Source: Taeniopygia guttata
Taxonomy: Eukaryota; Chordata; Aves; Passeriformes; Estrildidae
NCBI RefSeq assembly: GCF_048771995.1
Contig: NC_133030.1
Coordinates: forward strand, 59,800,001 to 59,864,000
Length of the DNA: 64,000 nucleotides
Direction: 5' to 3'
Below are positions 1 through 13,800 of the stretch, in pieces. How positions within the stretch are numbered: the first letter of the stretch is position 1; the number at the start of each line of letters is the position of its first letter. Made by a program: the position numbers and the translations under genes. Below the pieces are notes generated by a model. The model was given only the letters and a program-made list of their open reading frames with translations. It ran no database searches and was not told the DNA's origin.

Positions 1-924
1 GGATATTCCACAATCCTTTCATAAAATTTTGCTATTTTAGTGTCTGTCTCCAGTGCTAAAATTTTTTGCTGGAGAGGTTGAAATAAAATATGTAAAGTGG
101 GTGAAAAACACTGTAAAAGTTAACTGCTTTAAACATGTAAAAATGCACTAGTTGCGAATGGTCTTATGCACTTGTTTTGTTCTAACCAGCACCTTCCATG
201 GACAGGGGAAGTTATATAACAAGCCAAAGGCTTTTTTTTCTTCTTTTTTATTTCTGATTCTGAGGTTGGATTGAGTAGCAAGACAGATTATTCTGTATTT
301 GAAGGCCTTATCTGAAAAATTATTTCCTACTCATGGAACCATTAAGCAGTGGTAAAAACAGGAGTCTTCTCCTTTCTCAAAACTTACGAAATAACAAAAT
401 TAAATTGTCAAAACATTGAATGGCAAAGTGGCTTATTGTGGCTAGCCCCAAACTTTCTCATTCATTTATCAACAACCAAAACTGGAAAATGCTTTGATGA
501 AGAAATTGGCGTTTGAACTTGTGAAAAAAAAACCAAAAAAACAAACAAACAAAAAAACCCCAAAACAAATAAAACATTGGAATTTTCAGACTGAGTAAAT
601 GCAAGGTAGGTTGAAATCTTCCATACAGCCCTAGCAACAACACAAACCCCAGCTTGCACTTGCTTTGCTGCTGCAAGGGACCCACCCACCGTGCTGCGGT
701 TGGAGATACTCATCCATCTTATCTAACCCCGGCACAGGCACAAGCAAAACAAGGATTTCAAGTAGGTCATCGGTTGCAATTTCCTCAGCCCATCACTCGA
801 GTCCCTCTGCTGCTCCTGCTGAGGAGCTCCTGTTGGAGCTGCTGTGAGCAGAGACGTCGAGGGTCACCCAGGGCCCTTCGTGGCCGCCGCTGATGCCTTT
901 AACGATTTGTTCTTCTCCCCCCAG
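1..924 (+). other. RTN1: RTN1 intron upstream of the reticulon domain (partial)
   Basis: Non-coding sequence that ends in a pyrimidine-rich splice acceptor, with CAG at 922-924. I see no alternative first exon of RTN1 here, so the promoters and isoform-specific 5' exons lie outside the window. The A-rich run at 524-570 is simple sequence. Confidence 0.7.
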
Positions 925-3900
925 CCATCGACCTGTTGTACTGGCGTGACATCAAGCAGACGGGGATCGTCTTCGGCAGCCTCCTGTTGCTGCTCTTCTC
1001 CCTGACCCAGTTCAGCGTCGTCAGCGTCGTGGCCTACCTGGCCCTGGCCGGCCTCTCGGCCACCATCAGCTTCAGAATCTACAAATCAGTCCTACAGGCC
1101 GTGCAGAAGACAGATGAGGGCCACCCCTTCAAGTGAGTGGCTTTGTGGTGATGCCCAAGCGTTGCTTTTGTGCCAGAAGGAATTATCTTCTTGCTCATCG
1201 AGCAGGGAATAATGATATTTTCACAGTTTCTCAAAAATTGGAAGGTTCTGTCGGCTTAGATACTGGAGAGAGAAGGAAAAACAGCGCACGTGCCACAAAA
1301 ATTGTCATCCTCTAGGACATGGGATTTTTATCTCAAAATTATATGGGAAATTTTAAGCAAAAAAGAGTAAAGGAGTTTCTTTAGAGCTATTGATAATACA
1401 GCATAACTGCAAGAGAAAAGAGCATTGTTTCTGGGCACAATCTATTGGGCATAGAAGGCAACTATCTGTATCTTTTCTCCAGCAATGCAGTATCTAAGTG
1501 ATGGTGGCAGTGCCAAAGCACTCCCCACTCTCCATAGGGTCTGGGTGGATTTCTCCACAAGATCAGTGATCCTTTTCTCCTCTGCTCTGCCAACTAGATC
1601 GTGGAACTGGTGTGGTTTACAAACACACAACTAAATAATAATCTTGTTGGGGTGCTGCTCCTCCTCCTTCACTTGGATCAGTTCTGAGCAGCAACTCAGG
1701 ATGGGGGGGTATAGCTCAGAGAACAGCACAGAAACTTGTGGGGGAATCTCCCAGGTCAGATTTGTATCCCCCTTTGGGTGAGAAAAAAAAGAGAAATCCC
1801 ATCAAGACCAGGCTCTGTGTGGGAAGAGGGCAAGGCTGGAGGCGAACAGCCCCAGCTCAGCATCACCCAGAGATGGGTCATGCAGTGTGAACAGGTTGTG
1901 CTTGTGGCCCTGGGCCTGCAGGGAGGGGAAATTGTTGCTCCAGCACAAAGAAATGAGGTCTGGGAAGGAGGGAATGATGAGGTGGATGGGTTTGAGCATG
2001 AACAGCAGGGGAAACTTCTCGGGTTTGTAACGGGACCTGTGTTTCTGGCAGAGCCTACTTGGAGATGGAGATGAATCTTTCACAGGACCAGATCCAGAAA
2101 TACACAGATTGTCTCCAGCTATACGTCAACAGCACAGTCAAAGAGCTGAGGAGACTCTTTCTCGTTCAGGACCTCGTGGATTCTTTAAAAGTAGGATTGC
2201 TTTAAATATTTTTAACCCCTCTCTAGAGGATCAATCTGCATTTCAAAGAGCTGCTTTCCATGTTGACAGGGTTGTCATGAAACCTACATTTGTGTAGTTC
2301 CAAATATGAAAATTGCTCTGCTTTTTGATTTAAAAACTGTTTCCAGCACTTTAGAGATTTGGCATTTTAATATATTGACAGGTAATACAGCATGTAAAAA
2401 TTTGCAGAATGAGCTTAGCTCCACCTCAGTTCTAGAAGCATCCCAGCATTATGCTTTCTATTACTTTGTTATAAAATAATGGTCCCCTCTCTTAATCTGG
2501 ATTTCATCTGGTGGCATTTTCTGCTATGGAAGAAGATTTTCTGTCACTCTCTGCTGAAATAACTATTGATTTTTAGTCTTATACTCAAGCAGGTGTTCTT
2601 TAGAGCAAAGGGAAGATGATGAGAGCAGACATAGGTTAGGCTCCAGAATTAGTGAAGAATTTTAGGAAAACGTACTCATCTTTCAGCCTCAAGTGTTATC
2701 AGTCCCTGGGATTACCACTTCAGGGCTCTGTTTAACCAGTTGGGGGTGACCCCTGCCATCATAAAAATTGGATGCAGAAATCTGCCTGTTCCATTCTCAA
2801 TGCAGAGTTATACATGGATGGAATTTAAGTCCTGAATAGACATGAAAGCTGAGCTAAGGGGAGAGAAGCAGAACAGAGAATGGGGTTTGTACACCTAGAA
2901 AAAACTACCTAGTTCCTAATGTGCCTTAATCACTCTCTTCCACATCAAAAAAGGCTAATGTGCCGTTATATTAGCTAGTTAACCAAACTGCTTTCTTCTT
3001 ATGCTGGCACTGGAGGTGATGTAATGATCCATTTTTAATTCAGTTTGCAGTACTAATGTGGCTGCTGACTTACGTGGGAGCCCTCTTCAATGGCCTGACT
3101 CTTCTGATAATGGGTAAAAACCAACATTTCTTTTAAAAATCTATTTTTAACTTGAACTCCCTCCAGATTTCAACTTAGACAAAACACTCTATGCCTGGCA
3201 TGCCTTCCCCTCAGTTAAACCATCAACATTTATTTCCCTTCCCTAAATATTCATTGTTCTGTTACGCTGTCCCTCGTTCTAGAGCTCCTTTGCAGTTTAT
3301 GGTTTTGTGCAGCTCCCAGTCCCAGAGCAATGGGGAATTCCATATTTGGGAGGCTTGAGCAAAGTGCATGTTTAATACAAAGCTCCCTGGTGGATCAGCT
3401 GCCCAAGTGGCAGGATAAGGTGTTTGCCACCGAAGTAGGTCTCTGCTCTGGGGGAATCTGATCTGCAGGAACATAACACTGTGCTCTTTTTCTCCTCAGC
3501 TGTGGTGTCTATGTTTACTCTCCCCGTTGTATATGACAAGTACCAGGTGGGTCTGTCTGCACTGTGCATTTGGGGTGGCTGGGTGGCTCTGCCTGGTTGT
3601 TGCCTCCTTGACTTGGTCTCCTCTTGCTCCCTGCAGGCACAGATTGATCAATACTTGGGGCTGGTGCGGACCCACATAAACACGGTGGTGGCAAAGTGAG
3701 TTCAGCAGCCAACTGTGGGAGGTTGTGGTGCCCTTGGGGGTGGCTGGGACCTGGGTGGTCCTGGGGACACTGTGTCCTATCAGTGGTGTCCTCCCAGATC
3801 CTGGAATGTGAGGGGCTGAGGGAGGGCAGATCCCTGGAAAAACCCTTCTGTACCTCCCCTCTGTTTGGGGAATTGTGGACAGAGCAGCCCAGTCATGGAC

Positions 3901-4439
3901 TGGTGTCCACAATGGTACCTGGCCAGGACAAACAGGAAGGAATGAGTTAATTCTCTTCCTCACTGACCACTCCAAGCCTGTTTTTCACATGAATTGATAG
4001 TATTAATGACCAAAGTGGGAATTAGGACACCACCCTGTCACAGAAAGCAAATACCTGGAAGCAGCACGATCTTCAGTGTTTCAAATCCCCAGAAGATCTG
4101 GGTGAAGTTTTGAAATTTTATTCTCAAAATTCTATTTTTAGACTCTGTTTCTGGCTTTGTATAGACAACAGACCATAGAGGAATAATGCTGGGGGGAGAA
4201 TATCACTGAACATATTCCTAGATTATATGAACCACCAAAAGCCAGGCCTGTAATCACACCTAGATGGGCATCACTTCTGTTTTTCATGGCACTTTAATTC
4301 ACCTGTTGAGACAACATCCTTAGCATGGACTAGAGATCATCCACTGGAATGGAATAACTGCCTCACCAGTTTTTCTTTTTCTTCTTTATTTTTTAGGATT
4401 CAAGCTAAAATCCCAGGTGCTAAGAGAAAGGCAGAGTAA
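925..4439 (+). CDS. RTN1: Reticulon-1, C-terminal reticulon homology domain (six exons, 5' part outside window)
   Basis: Reticulons insert two long hydrophobic hairpins into the ER membrane and bend it into tubules. Coding exons are 925-1132, 2052-2190, 3044-3113, 3500-3546, 3637-3695 and 4397-4439. Their lengths of 208, 139, 70, 47 and 59 bp before the last exon are the conserved reticulon pattern. All introns are GT-AG and all phases join. The 189-residue product starts [14 protein letters not shown]. It has a first hydrophobic stretch at about residues 15-50 and a second at about 117-152, and ends [10 protein letters not shown], a di-lysine-like ER signal. RTN1 is preferred over RTN3 or RTN4 because of [31 protein letters not shown] and [11 protein letters not shown]. 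The first exon here begins inside a codon, so upstream exons must exist. RTN1 is the left anchor of the synteny block. Confidence 0.97.
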
Positions 4440-5220
4440 AGCAGACATCAAGAATTCATTGACTACAGTAGTGCATAATGGGGAAATCTGGAGTGAAAAC
4501 AGCTCTGTTCTTACACTTTACTGCAAATTTATCATTCTTTTTTTTTTCCTCAACACCATAATCTTAGAAACATAAAACTCAGAAGCAGTGCTTTTCCCCT
4601 GCTGCTTCTGCACTTAGAATATTTGCAATCACTTGTGTCAAGCACTAAAGTATAGTAAAGAGAAAAGTGTACTAGATGTGGTTTTTTGTGTTGCTTATAA
4701 AGTGCATGATGGTGAGAGCCTAAATAATATTGACCTCTTTATTTAATTTTTTTTTTTAGTGTTTTTCCTTCTTCTATTGGCATTGCTTCTATAACTTTTA
4801 ATGTTACATGTGGCTAGGGGCTTTCCTGCTTAGCGCACTTGATGCAATAGTTAAAATTGCTTCTACGTCACTGGGTTGCTGGTTGGATTCATCTTTATTA
4901 ACTATATAGAATTGTAGACTGATGTTTTAGTGTTTTCCAGCACAAATAAAATAAACAGTAAGCAGTACTTATGGTAATCAGTTTTGTATAACTCAAAATC
5001 AAAAAAAAAAAAGAAAAAAAGAAAACAAAACCCAGTACTTTTGTCGTAAAGGATTGACAGGCTGATTTACATGTATGGTAACTGGAAAGTTCCAGCATGT
5101 TCAATTTATTACGATTTGTATTACATTCTCTGTAGTTCCTAATGGACTTAATTATGGACTCTGAATATTTGCACTTATGTACTTGATACCGAATGCAGAA
5201 ATAAATGTTACTAAATGTAA
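4440..5220 (+). other. RTN1: RTN1 3' UTR with polyadenylation signals
   Basis: AT-rich sequence after the RTN1 stop codon. AATAAA occurs at 4945-4950 and again at 5200-5205. The second is followed at 5222-5236 by a T-rich stretch, so cleavage near 5220 is the likely main 3' end. The exact end is inferred. Confidence 0.7.
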
Positions 5221-8200
5221 AAAGTTCTCTTTCTCGTCACTGCTGGGGTTAACCTTGACATTTGGGAACTGGACACACACTGTGCAAAAAGGAGCATTTT
5301 CCCCACCTTGTCTGGACATCAGCACTTTGCCCTTACATCATGGTGCAGTCCAATGAGTAGCACCTAACTAAGAGGAAGTATCTCATCTAACATTTTTACA
5401 TCTTGGTGATCTTCCTTGGAATTAAAGGAAGATCTCTGCACACAGCTTGTTTATTTTTGTTGGTGGTATAGCAAATATCAGGTATTTGAACAAGGGTCTC
5501 TTCCTCCCCTTGCTCACTGTGCAAACCATGAGTAGCACAGTATGGAGGTGTTAGCACAGCACAAAGGGCTTTTCAGTTTCCTTGTCACCAACTGCTCTCT
5601 TACCCAAAGCTGTTCCTGAAACCTGCTTTAAACAGAATCAATAGCAAATCCAGAGGTTGGCAGCTGAAACAAGCATTTACTCTGGTTCAAAGGTTTTTAA
5701 AAATTAGAATTTGGTGTTTGAGAACCATCAGAGGAGAGAAACAGCTGCTGAGCATTATTAAAAGTGCTTCAAAACAATTGGTTAAATGCTTGATTTGCCC
5801 ATTTGTGGAACACACCTGTGGAAATTTTTAGGGTTTTTTGGGTATAAAAATGTGAACATCAAAATATCTTTGGCCAAATTGCTGGTTTTCTCTTTTTCAA
5901 TCCCAAAGGTTTCATGAAAAAAATATTTTTATACAAAGAACTAGATTTTTAAACACTTATCCCAACATGTTAAATTTTAAGTCTTCCCTTAGACTCACTT
6001 GTTAATTCACCTTTGTCTCAGTTCCACATGGCCACAGTGACACCTGTCCAAGGCCAGGCTGAAGTTCTGTTTATATCTAAATGTAAAACCCATATGCACA
6101 TAAGGAGTTGGTAGAAACATTGGTATGGCTCTGAGCTAGTTCTTGTGACAAGTCTCAAATACCCTTATTTTCATTTAAGCTTTATATCTAAATGTTAAAA
6201 TACTAGGATTGGTTTTAAATGTCACTTGCAGCTAGATGGGAACATTTTTCCTCAATGAGAAACAGAATATCTTAAAAGAACATATATTGCTTTTGATCAA
6301 AAGGAGTATGTTTGCTTTAGCAGGTGCAGTTTTCAGCCAGGAGCTAAAATTCAACAGGAACTCAAATTTTATCTGCCTTAGTGTCCCTGTGTCTCTGAGG
6401 AAGGGAGTGCAGACCATGCAAAGCATCCTTGAGGATAAAGATTGACCACCAGAATTCTTATTACTTACAAGATGAGTGCGTGGGCCCAACATATTGATTT
6501 TGAAAATGAGCCCATTTTATGTCCCATCCCCCTGGTCCCATAAATGTGTTTTTCCTTCACACCCCTACAGCAGTAATATCCAAGACTGGCCTTTTGCAAT
6601 GCTGAACCCTAAGCACAATTAAATGCTTAATCTCATGCTTATTTGGAAATAAAGCAAAATAAACCTTCTGGAAGAGAACAACTGATCTCAGGAGCCTAAA
6701 TCAAGAGAGACCAAGATTGCCATTCTTGTCTCCTCCAGCATCACCCTCTCTCAAACCCTGATCCCAGCCCTCAATCATCCTGACTCTACCCTTGCACACA
6801 CACCTCTCAAGCCCACATCCTTTTCTCACGTCCCACCTTGCCAAGCAAACTTCCCAACTTCCTCAGAGCTGCTCTGACTTTCCATATATTTGGCAGTAAC
6901 AGCCTGCAAGTGCTGCTGAGCAGCTGGGGTGGCTTAACCTGGTGGGTGGGACCAACTGGGAGCCCCACGCTGGGATGTGGGGGAAGCAGAGGGTTACAGG
7001 CAGGGTTTGAGTTGCTGATGCTGCTCATGGCCAACATCCCCTTACTGGGATCACAGCAGCACTTTCTGGGATACCTCTGGAGATGGAAGCTTGGAGAAAT
7101 CCAACCTCTGCTAATCCTGGTCCTGCTACACACCTTGCAATAACAGAGCCTGTGCATGTGGGGAGTGAATTTTGGTGGCACCCTTGGTGTCCCTGGTGTC
7201 ACTCATAGAGCAGCACCTTGTGGAGGGGTTGGATACCCATTTTTTTTTTGGTTTTCAAACAAGTGTGGGGGAAAATAGCCAACACCGAGCTGTACTTGTT
7301 AAATTATTTTAGTGTGATTACAGGAAATGGCTGAAGACAGCAGAATAACACACTCATGGGCTGTGCTCTGACATACACAGGCTGTGAAGCCCTTTTGTTC
7401 CTGATCTGCATTTGCAAAGTAAAACACAGCAGTGGGAAAGCTTGGCTAGTAAAAACAGCAAATTGTGGGTGTTTCTAGGCAGGTGAAACCTGGGAAGTAG
7501 CTCACTCTGCCTGGGTGAAATGCAAGGGACAGTGTTAAACCATTCATTTATCTTTAAATTGTCCCTTGGGTGAGGAACCTGGACAACAAATCACCAGTGA
7601 TTCAGGGCTCAGCTTTTCCACCTGCTTCAAAGGCTGCTTTAATGAGCTAAGCCAGTGATGGGTGTTTTGAGGACCCACCTCACCAAGGGAGGTTGTTCAG
7701 GGGTGTGCCAAATACCTGGCCTGGGCTGTGCCTCCCTCCTCATCTCTGCATTGTGATGTTCCCCTTCTGGAGGGGAAGCTGAGAGCTCTCCAGGGTGAAT
7801 GCCACAGGTTTATTTAGATGCAGGGGCAGGTACAGACCAGATCTTTCCATGGCTGGGAACTGGCTGGGTAATGTAAATAAAACTTTTGATCTGCTCAACA
7901 TGGTGCTGCTCTTCAAGGAAGACAACAAGTCCATCTGCTGAGCTGGGCTTTGAAAGCCAGCCCAAATGACTGGGCTAATTTGAACTGAAAGTAATTTACC
8001 TCTGACTTGGGGATATGAAATCAGGAGTGCCATGCTGGCAGGTGACAAAGCTTTGTCAGAACATCTACATGAGTCTTTTGTCATCCTCTATGATTTTAAA
8101 ATATCTTCTCCATGGTTTCACTTGTACCTTGCAGAAACTTTATAACCCTGCTCCTAAACTGCTGCCTGTCAAGTAGAGGCTCAATGGTTACTTAAAAGTT

Positions 8201-9023
8201 CTATCAGAGCTTTATGTCGCTTAAATGTCTGTTCCTGTACCTTGAAATTGTGAAATATGCATATTCTCTAAGGTCACTGGTTTTGATTCCCTGATTCTTG
8301 GTGTTTCAGCAGCATTCCACTGCCTCTGTTACTGATTTCTTTTATGCTCCTTCTGCTCCTTAATATTTACCTCGTGAGAGTAGGTTCATAAAGCACATGA
8401 GTGTCAGGAAAGCCCTGGAACTGGGAGGAGATAAGTATGTTGTAATATTCTGGGAGCAGCTAATCCATTTAAAGAGAACCTGTCTCATAGCTTTTGCTGT
8501 CTCCCTGCTCTCTTTCAGATGGCAGCTGCCTCCCACCCCTGTCCTGGTGGGCTACAGTCAGTCAGCTGTGAGCTTCCCAGCCCTTCCTTCTCCATATGGG
8601 CAGGGAAATATGTGGCAAGCCCAGTGTTTGCAGCTTTGAGGAGACCACGTGTGATGTATTTCTTCCTGATTCCTCTTAATATGTTATTTTCTTAGGCAGA
8701 GGATTAAAAGCTGCTCCATCAGTGTGTGGGGGGGTTTCCTGAGATGCCAGGAATGAGAGGAGTGAGGCTGCTGGCACCAGGGAGCCTGGCTGGGACACGC
8801 AGCCCTGCAGGAAATGTGGCATTTGGGTCAGGGTGAGATATGTCCAGTGACAGGAGGCAAAAGCTGCAGTGCCTGAAGCAGAAGGAGGAGTGGGCTCTGC
8901 TCGTTTCTGCCAGACTTCCTTGGTGCTCAGCACCTCTGCAGGAGAGAGTGGCAGAGCCCTGCTCTCTGATAAAACAGGTGATGAGAGTGGGGACCCTTCT
9001 GCACAGGGAAATGGGAGTGGATC
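5221..9023. other. Intergenic, no gene recognised
   Basis: Unique-looking sequence between RTN1 and the first LTR fossil. Short open frames exist on both strands but lack splice context, codon bias or recognisable motifs. I see nothing functional that I can support. Confidence 0.5.
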
Positions 9024-9645
9024 CTTGTGGGAATCCAGAGCTTCCCTCTGGCTGCCCTGGCAGGTCTGGGACCCTGGCAGGGGTCAGGAACCCCCCTGGA
9101 CAGAGCCCCCAGAGACACTGTCTGTGATCTCTGTCCATGGAAAAGAGTTTTCAATCTTACAGGATGAATTACAAGCTCTGAGTGTTTGATATAAAGAATA
9201 ATTAAGTGTGGCACGGGTGCAAAAGTAAAATTTTAGGTTTCTAGATTAGGGGTTCAGAGGGGACAAGATGGAGGAAATTGGGTGTGTCTTGTCCTTTTTC
9301 TCCTTCTTCATGCCCTCCATGTTTCACTGTGGTGTTGGCATTTTTCTGTTGGTTCAGGCTGGGGACACACTGTCCAACGTAGGTGACAGATATTGGCACG
9401 TTATTGTAAATCCAGCACAGGTAGTTTGTGGTATTTAATGTTTGTACCATCCCACTGAGGGCAGAGCCCCACACGCTGCCCTGCAGGACAGAGCTGCGGC
9501 AGGGCAGCAGAACATGTTAGAGATAAACAGAATAAACAACCTTGAAACCAGCACAGACCAATTATGGCTTCTTCTTTGGCAGTGGGGCAGAAAGACAGAG
9601 ACTTTCTACAATCTCAGAATCATCAATACCTCAGATTCCAACAGA
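9024..9645 (+). mobile_element. Endogenous retrovirus LTR fossil, copy 1 of a near-identical pair
   Basis: About 620 bases match 54781-55404 almost throughout, with both shared edges at the same places. I counted about two dozen differences by eye, so the two are separate insertions of one young to middle-aged family. A polyadenylation signal in the + orientation (GAATAAAC near 9530) and the layout shared with the LTR at 17340 indicate an LTR read on the + strand. No retroviral gene region is recognisable beside it, so it is a solo LTR or end fragment. The family name is not known to me. Confidence 0.6.
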
Positions 9646-10444
9646 TCCTAAGCAGGTAAATGGGCTTGACGTGCTTGTCTCATTTATCTGAACTGCTCAT
9701 TTCCTTGTCTTTGCTGCCTGCCCACAGGGAAGAGCCAGAGCACTGTGTGCTGGAGCTCTCCTCTGGTCAGCATCTGATCCAAGGGGCTGCCACTTCTGCA
9801 GCTCCCCGAGAAAGAGCTCTAAATCCACAATTATGTCAGATTTATAACCTGGGGACACCAGCAGGAGTGGGCAGGGCAGGTTAGTTACCTGTGCAGTTAC
9901 TGTTCTGTTCAGTATTCTGGCAATCCCTCCACAGCTGGGACATGCTCATCTCTGCATTGCTCCCTTCTCCTCTTCCCTTTCACTCCTGCTGCCCCAGGCA
10001 AAGCACTGGGGGATGCTGCAAGCACCAGAGGCAGAATTAGAGGCTGGAAAGAGCAGCAGAAGGAGATTGTCTAAGGAAACCTAAAGACCAAGGACACCTA
10101 TGCTTTCATTCCTTTTCCCTCCTGTCTACCCCTCCACCAGCAAGTCAGACTCATTTCCCTTGTTCATTGAATATTAAAGAGGTTCAGCCTCAAGGCTGCA
10201 ATTTATGCCTCCTCATGAGTCTTTTTGTTTTAGCTGAAAAAATAATTCAGTCCAGAGAAGCTAATTGTCATTCACACCAAGGTCCCTCTGCACACACTTC
10301 CCTTTATGAGCGAGCTGTAAAGAGGATTTAGTTACATTTTACTTCTTTTTGATAGCTCTCTAATTTAGATGCAGTGATACAAAGTACTCCAGACTGATCT
10401 AAAAATGATAGAATTTTGATAGATAGAAATAATAGATAGAAACC

Positions 10445-10860
10445 CAGAATAGTCTGAGTTTGAAGGAACAGGGACACCTTTCACTATCCCAGGCTGCTCC
10501 AAGCCCCATCCAGCCTGGTCTTGGACACTTCCAGGGATGGAGAAGCCACAGCTTCTGTGGGCACCCTGTGCCAGGGCCTCACCACCCTCAGAACTAAAAT
10601 TTCTTTTCTAATATCCCACCTAGCCCAGCCCTCTGGCAGTACAAAGCCATTCCCTCTTGTCCTGTCACTCCATGCCCTTGTCCAAAGTGCCTCTCCATCT
10701 CTCTTGCAGCCCCTTTAGGCTCTGGAAGGGGCTCCCAGGTCTCTGTGGAGCCTTCTCCAAGAGGAACAGCCCCATCTCTCTCAGCCTTTCCTCACAGCAG
10801 AGCTGCTCTGGGCTTCAAAGCACCTTTGTGGCCTCCTCTGGACTCAATTCAACAGGTCTG
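10445..10860 (-). mobile_element. CR1 LINE 3' fragment, antisense
   Basis: Characteristic antisense CR1 text: GACACCTTTCACTATCCCAGG, CATCCAGCCTGGTCTTGGAC, TTCCAGGGATGG, then the CCTCTTGTCCTGTCACTC segment and the AGAGCTGCTCTGGG end. The 3' tip with the octamer tail is missing. The long + strand open frames here are shadows of this repeat. Confidence 0.85.
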
Positions 10861-13800
10861 TCATTTACAGTATCTTCAAAAATTCTTATAACATTTTGTA
10901 GATGTGCCAGAAACACACACACACAAAAAATATATGTAACATCCAGGCAGTGGAGTGACTTCAATAGCAGATGTCTTTACACAAAATATTCCTCATTTGC
11001 CAAGTTAGACATGAGGTCTAATTTAATTTCTCCTAATTCTACAGGTGCTTGCTTGGAGAAACCAGCATCCTCACAATCATTACACTGAGTGAAAAAGGAT
11101 CACTTTTGGCACAGGTCAAGCATAATTACTGAACAATTACCAACAGAACTTCAGCTTGGCTTCTCAGCACTCAGCAAATCTGAGGTGCTTAGTTAGGAAG
11201 AGGAGGGCTGTAACCTTAGAAGAACCTACCTGGGGAAGCACCTCTTGTATTCCTTCTAGCTGGAAATCATGAAATCCTGGAAACCTTCTTCACACCTTTC
11301 TCCCCTCAAAAATAATACAATTTACAACTTTTTCCAGATGAAACATAGAAATATGATGAACTGCGGAGAGAAAAACTCTCGAAAATTATACTCTGAGTTT
11401 TCACGTGCCAGCTTAAAAAAACCTGAAGGAGTGTCAAATTCTGATAGTACTACTGTCTCTTTTGAACACCAGATTTTCAGGAAATCAGCTTCAGTTTAAA
11501 TTCTGACATCATCATATAATCAAGAATCTCTCTTCATCTCAAGTGTTTTCTCCCACCCACTTTCCCCACAGCAGTCACACGTCTGTGACTCACATACTAC
11601 AGCAACAGTGCAAATTAAAAGAAAACATTTTTCCTGTTGCCATTTAGCCAGAGGTACTCCCACAGCTCCCCAGTCACAAGAGACTTGAGTAAGTCGAGCC
11701 TTCTAGGGAGAAATGGGGCTGTCTCTGTTAGGCAGGATGAACTGAGCTTCAGAACTAGATTTTTGCAAAGGAAAAATCAGCCAGGGAAGTCCTCAGAGTA
11801 AAGTACCTGGAGTCAAGGTGTCGTGGGTATGGTGCCATGAGAGAAATTACGAGTAAAGCAGATAAAACCTTGATTAATGTGAGATTTTTAAAGGAGATCT
11901 CCAGGAGCAGATGGGAATTGGTAACATAAATGAAAATAAAAAAGCTACTGAGCTTTGCTAAAGTGGTGAAGTGTCATGGGGGATGCCATAGGGAAGGAGA
12001 GGGGTAATCTTGACACCCATGAGCAGTAAAAATCAGATTGTAGTTTGCACTGCAGAGTTCTGTCCTGGATTGATAACAGATTGATAACAGATTGATTACC
12101 TTGCTGGCTAGAAGGCTGCTGATTAGAAACAAAGAGTGGTGAGAAAATTCTGGTTAAACACTGTTTGAAAATGTTCAGTGGGGCAGAGATGTGCTCTTAG
12201 GGTTGTACAAGGGAATGTGGGACCATTACAGGACTGGAGTCCAGAAGAGTTCAGCTTTACTTTTAACAAACCAGAGGCTGGGAAGGGGGAATAGAATTGC
12301 TCTTTACATGTACATTGGGCATAAACAAAGAAAAGCTAAAATCTGTCTAAGCTGGTGCTTAATTAAGGTGCTAAATGATGACATAGGGAAAAAAAAATTG
12401 CATTCCATGATTTGTACGGGCAAATTTATTATTGGTCAGGGAAATTAAAACTGGCTCCCAAATAGGAGTTAGAAACAAGCACTGTGAATCTCTGAGTGAT
12501 TCAAGGTGGGAAATAGGTTATGTAAAATGCAGTGTCTTGTTGATAACATGTGCAGGTGGCAGTTCCCCATGTGGCTCTCCTTTGGGAAAGGAGGATTCAC
12601 AAAAAAGTCAAGTTTACAAGACAGGATTGAAGGGAGCCACACACATTTTTTTTTTCCCCAGCAATTACTGCACCAGTAAATTTAGCCATCAGAGAGTGCC
12701 TGTGTTTATTTCTCAGGAAGAGAACATAACATGGATGTGGATATGAACAAGCAGATCTGCTGAAGTCTGAGAAACTCTGCCCACATCACATGAACTCAAA
12801 ATTTGGCCCATTCTCCTTTGGAAGAAAAGATTGCTCTTGTCATTTATTCTGAACTGGCAATGTCTGGATCTCAAGAAGGGTACCAGGCTCAGCTGAGGTG
12901 CTCAGAGAGGCAGGCACTCACCCAAGCACCCATTGTTAGGCTTGTGACAAAATTTTAAAAGCTTGTCATGACTTCTCTTGCTTCCTGGGATTTGGAAAGA
13001 TGCTATAAAGGCAGACTGCTCTAAGTCTTCCTCTGTGAATCTGGTTTGCTGTGCCATCATCTTGCAGGTGGGGAAAAGGATAACCAGATTAGATTCAGGT
13101 TGTGATGGATAGGTTAATAGAAATGAGTGCAAACAGACCCACAGGGGTTTTCTGTTTGGTATAAGTAAATAGAAGTGGAAAAAAAATCTACTACAATTCC
13201 CTTCTTAGTTTTTAATAAACTTGTCAGGACGCAGGTGATGTATGGGATGGAAATTTCCATTCACAGTGAACATGCATTTGTTCAGGCTGAGAGTTGTTGT
13301 GTGAGGAAGGAAGGAGCAGATCCTCCTACACAAAATTGCCTCTGCTGACTCCAGCCCAGCTCCCTGGGCTCTTGCAGCCTGGTGCTGCATTTCCCAGCTA
13401 CTCTCACCTTCAGGCTGGGCAGGGATTTTTCTCTTCCCATTTGATGATCATTGCAGTAGCTGAATTTATTTCAGATGCAGGGCAGCAATGAATCCTTAGA
13501 AGTCTGGGGCTAGAAATCAGAGTATTTCTTAGCTTAAATGTCCTGTGCAGCAGTAAAACCATCCCAATTCACGACTTATCCTTTGCTTTTACACTTTGTG
13601 TGTCTGTAACTTGTTTAACACCCTCATCTTTGACAGGAATTTGAAAGCAAGACCTGCAGATGAGGTTTTATTGGACATGCAGAGGCAGCACAATGACAAT
13701 GAAAAAAGCATTTCTCTAGGAGAGGAGAGAGCCCTGTGGAGGACCTTTTGTGTAGGAATCACCAGACATCTTCTTCCAAGTGTTAAAGGACTGAAATTCC

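Noticed and set aside
3496-3975. 159-residue minus strand frame across RTN1 exons
   Set aside because: Shadow of the RTN1 exons and the GC-rich intron on the true strand.
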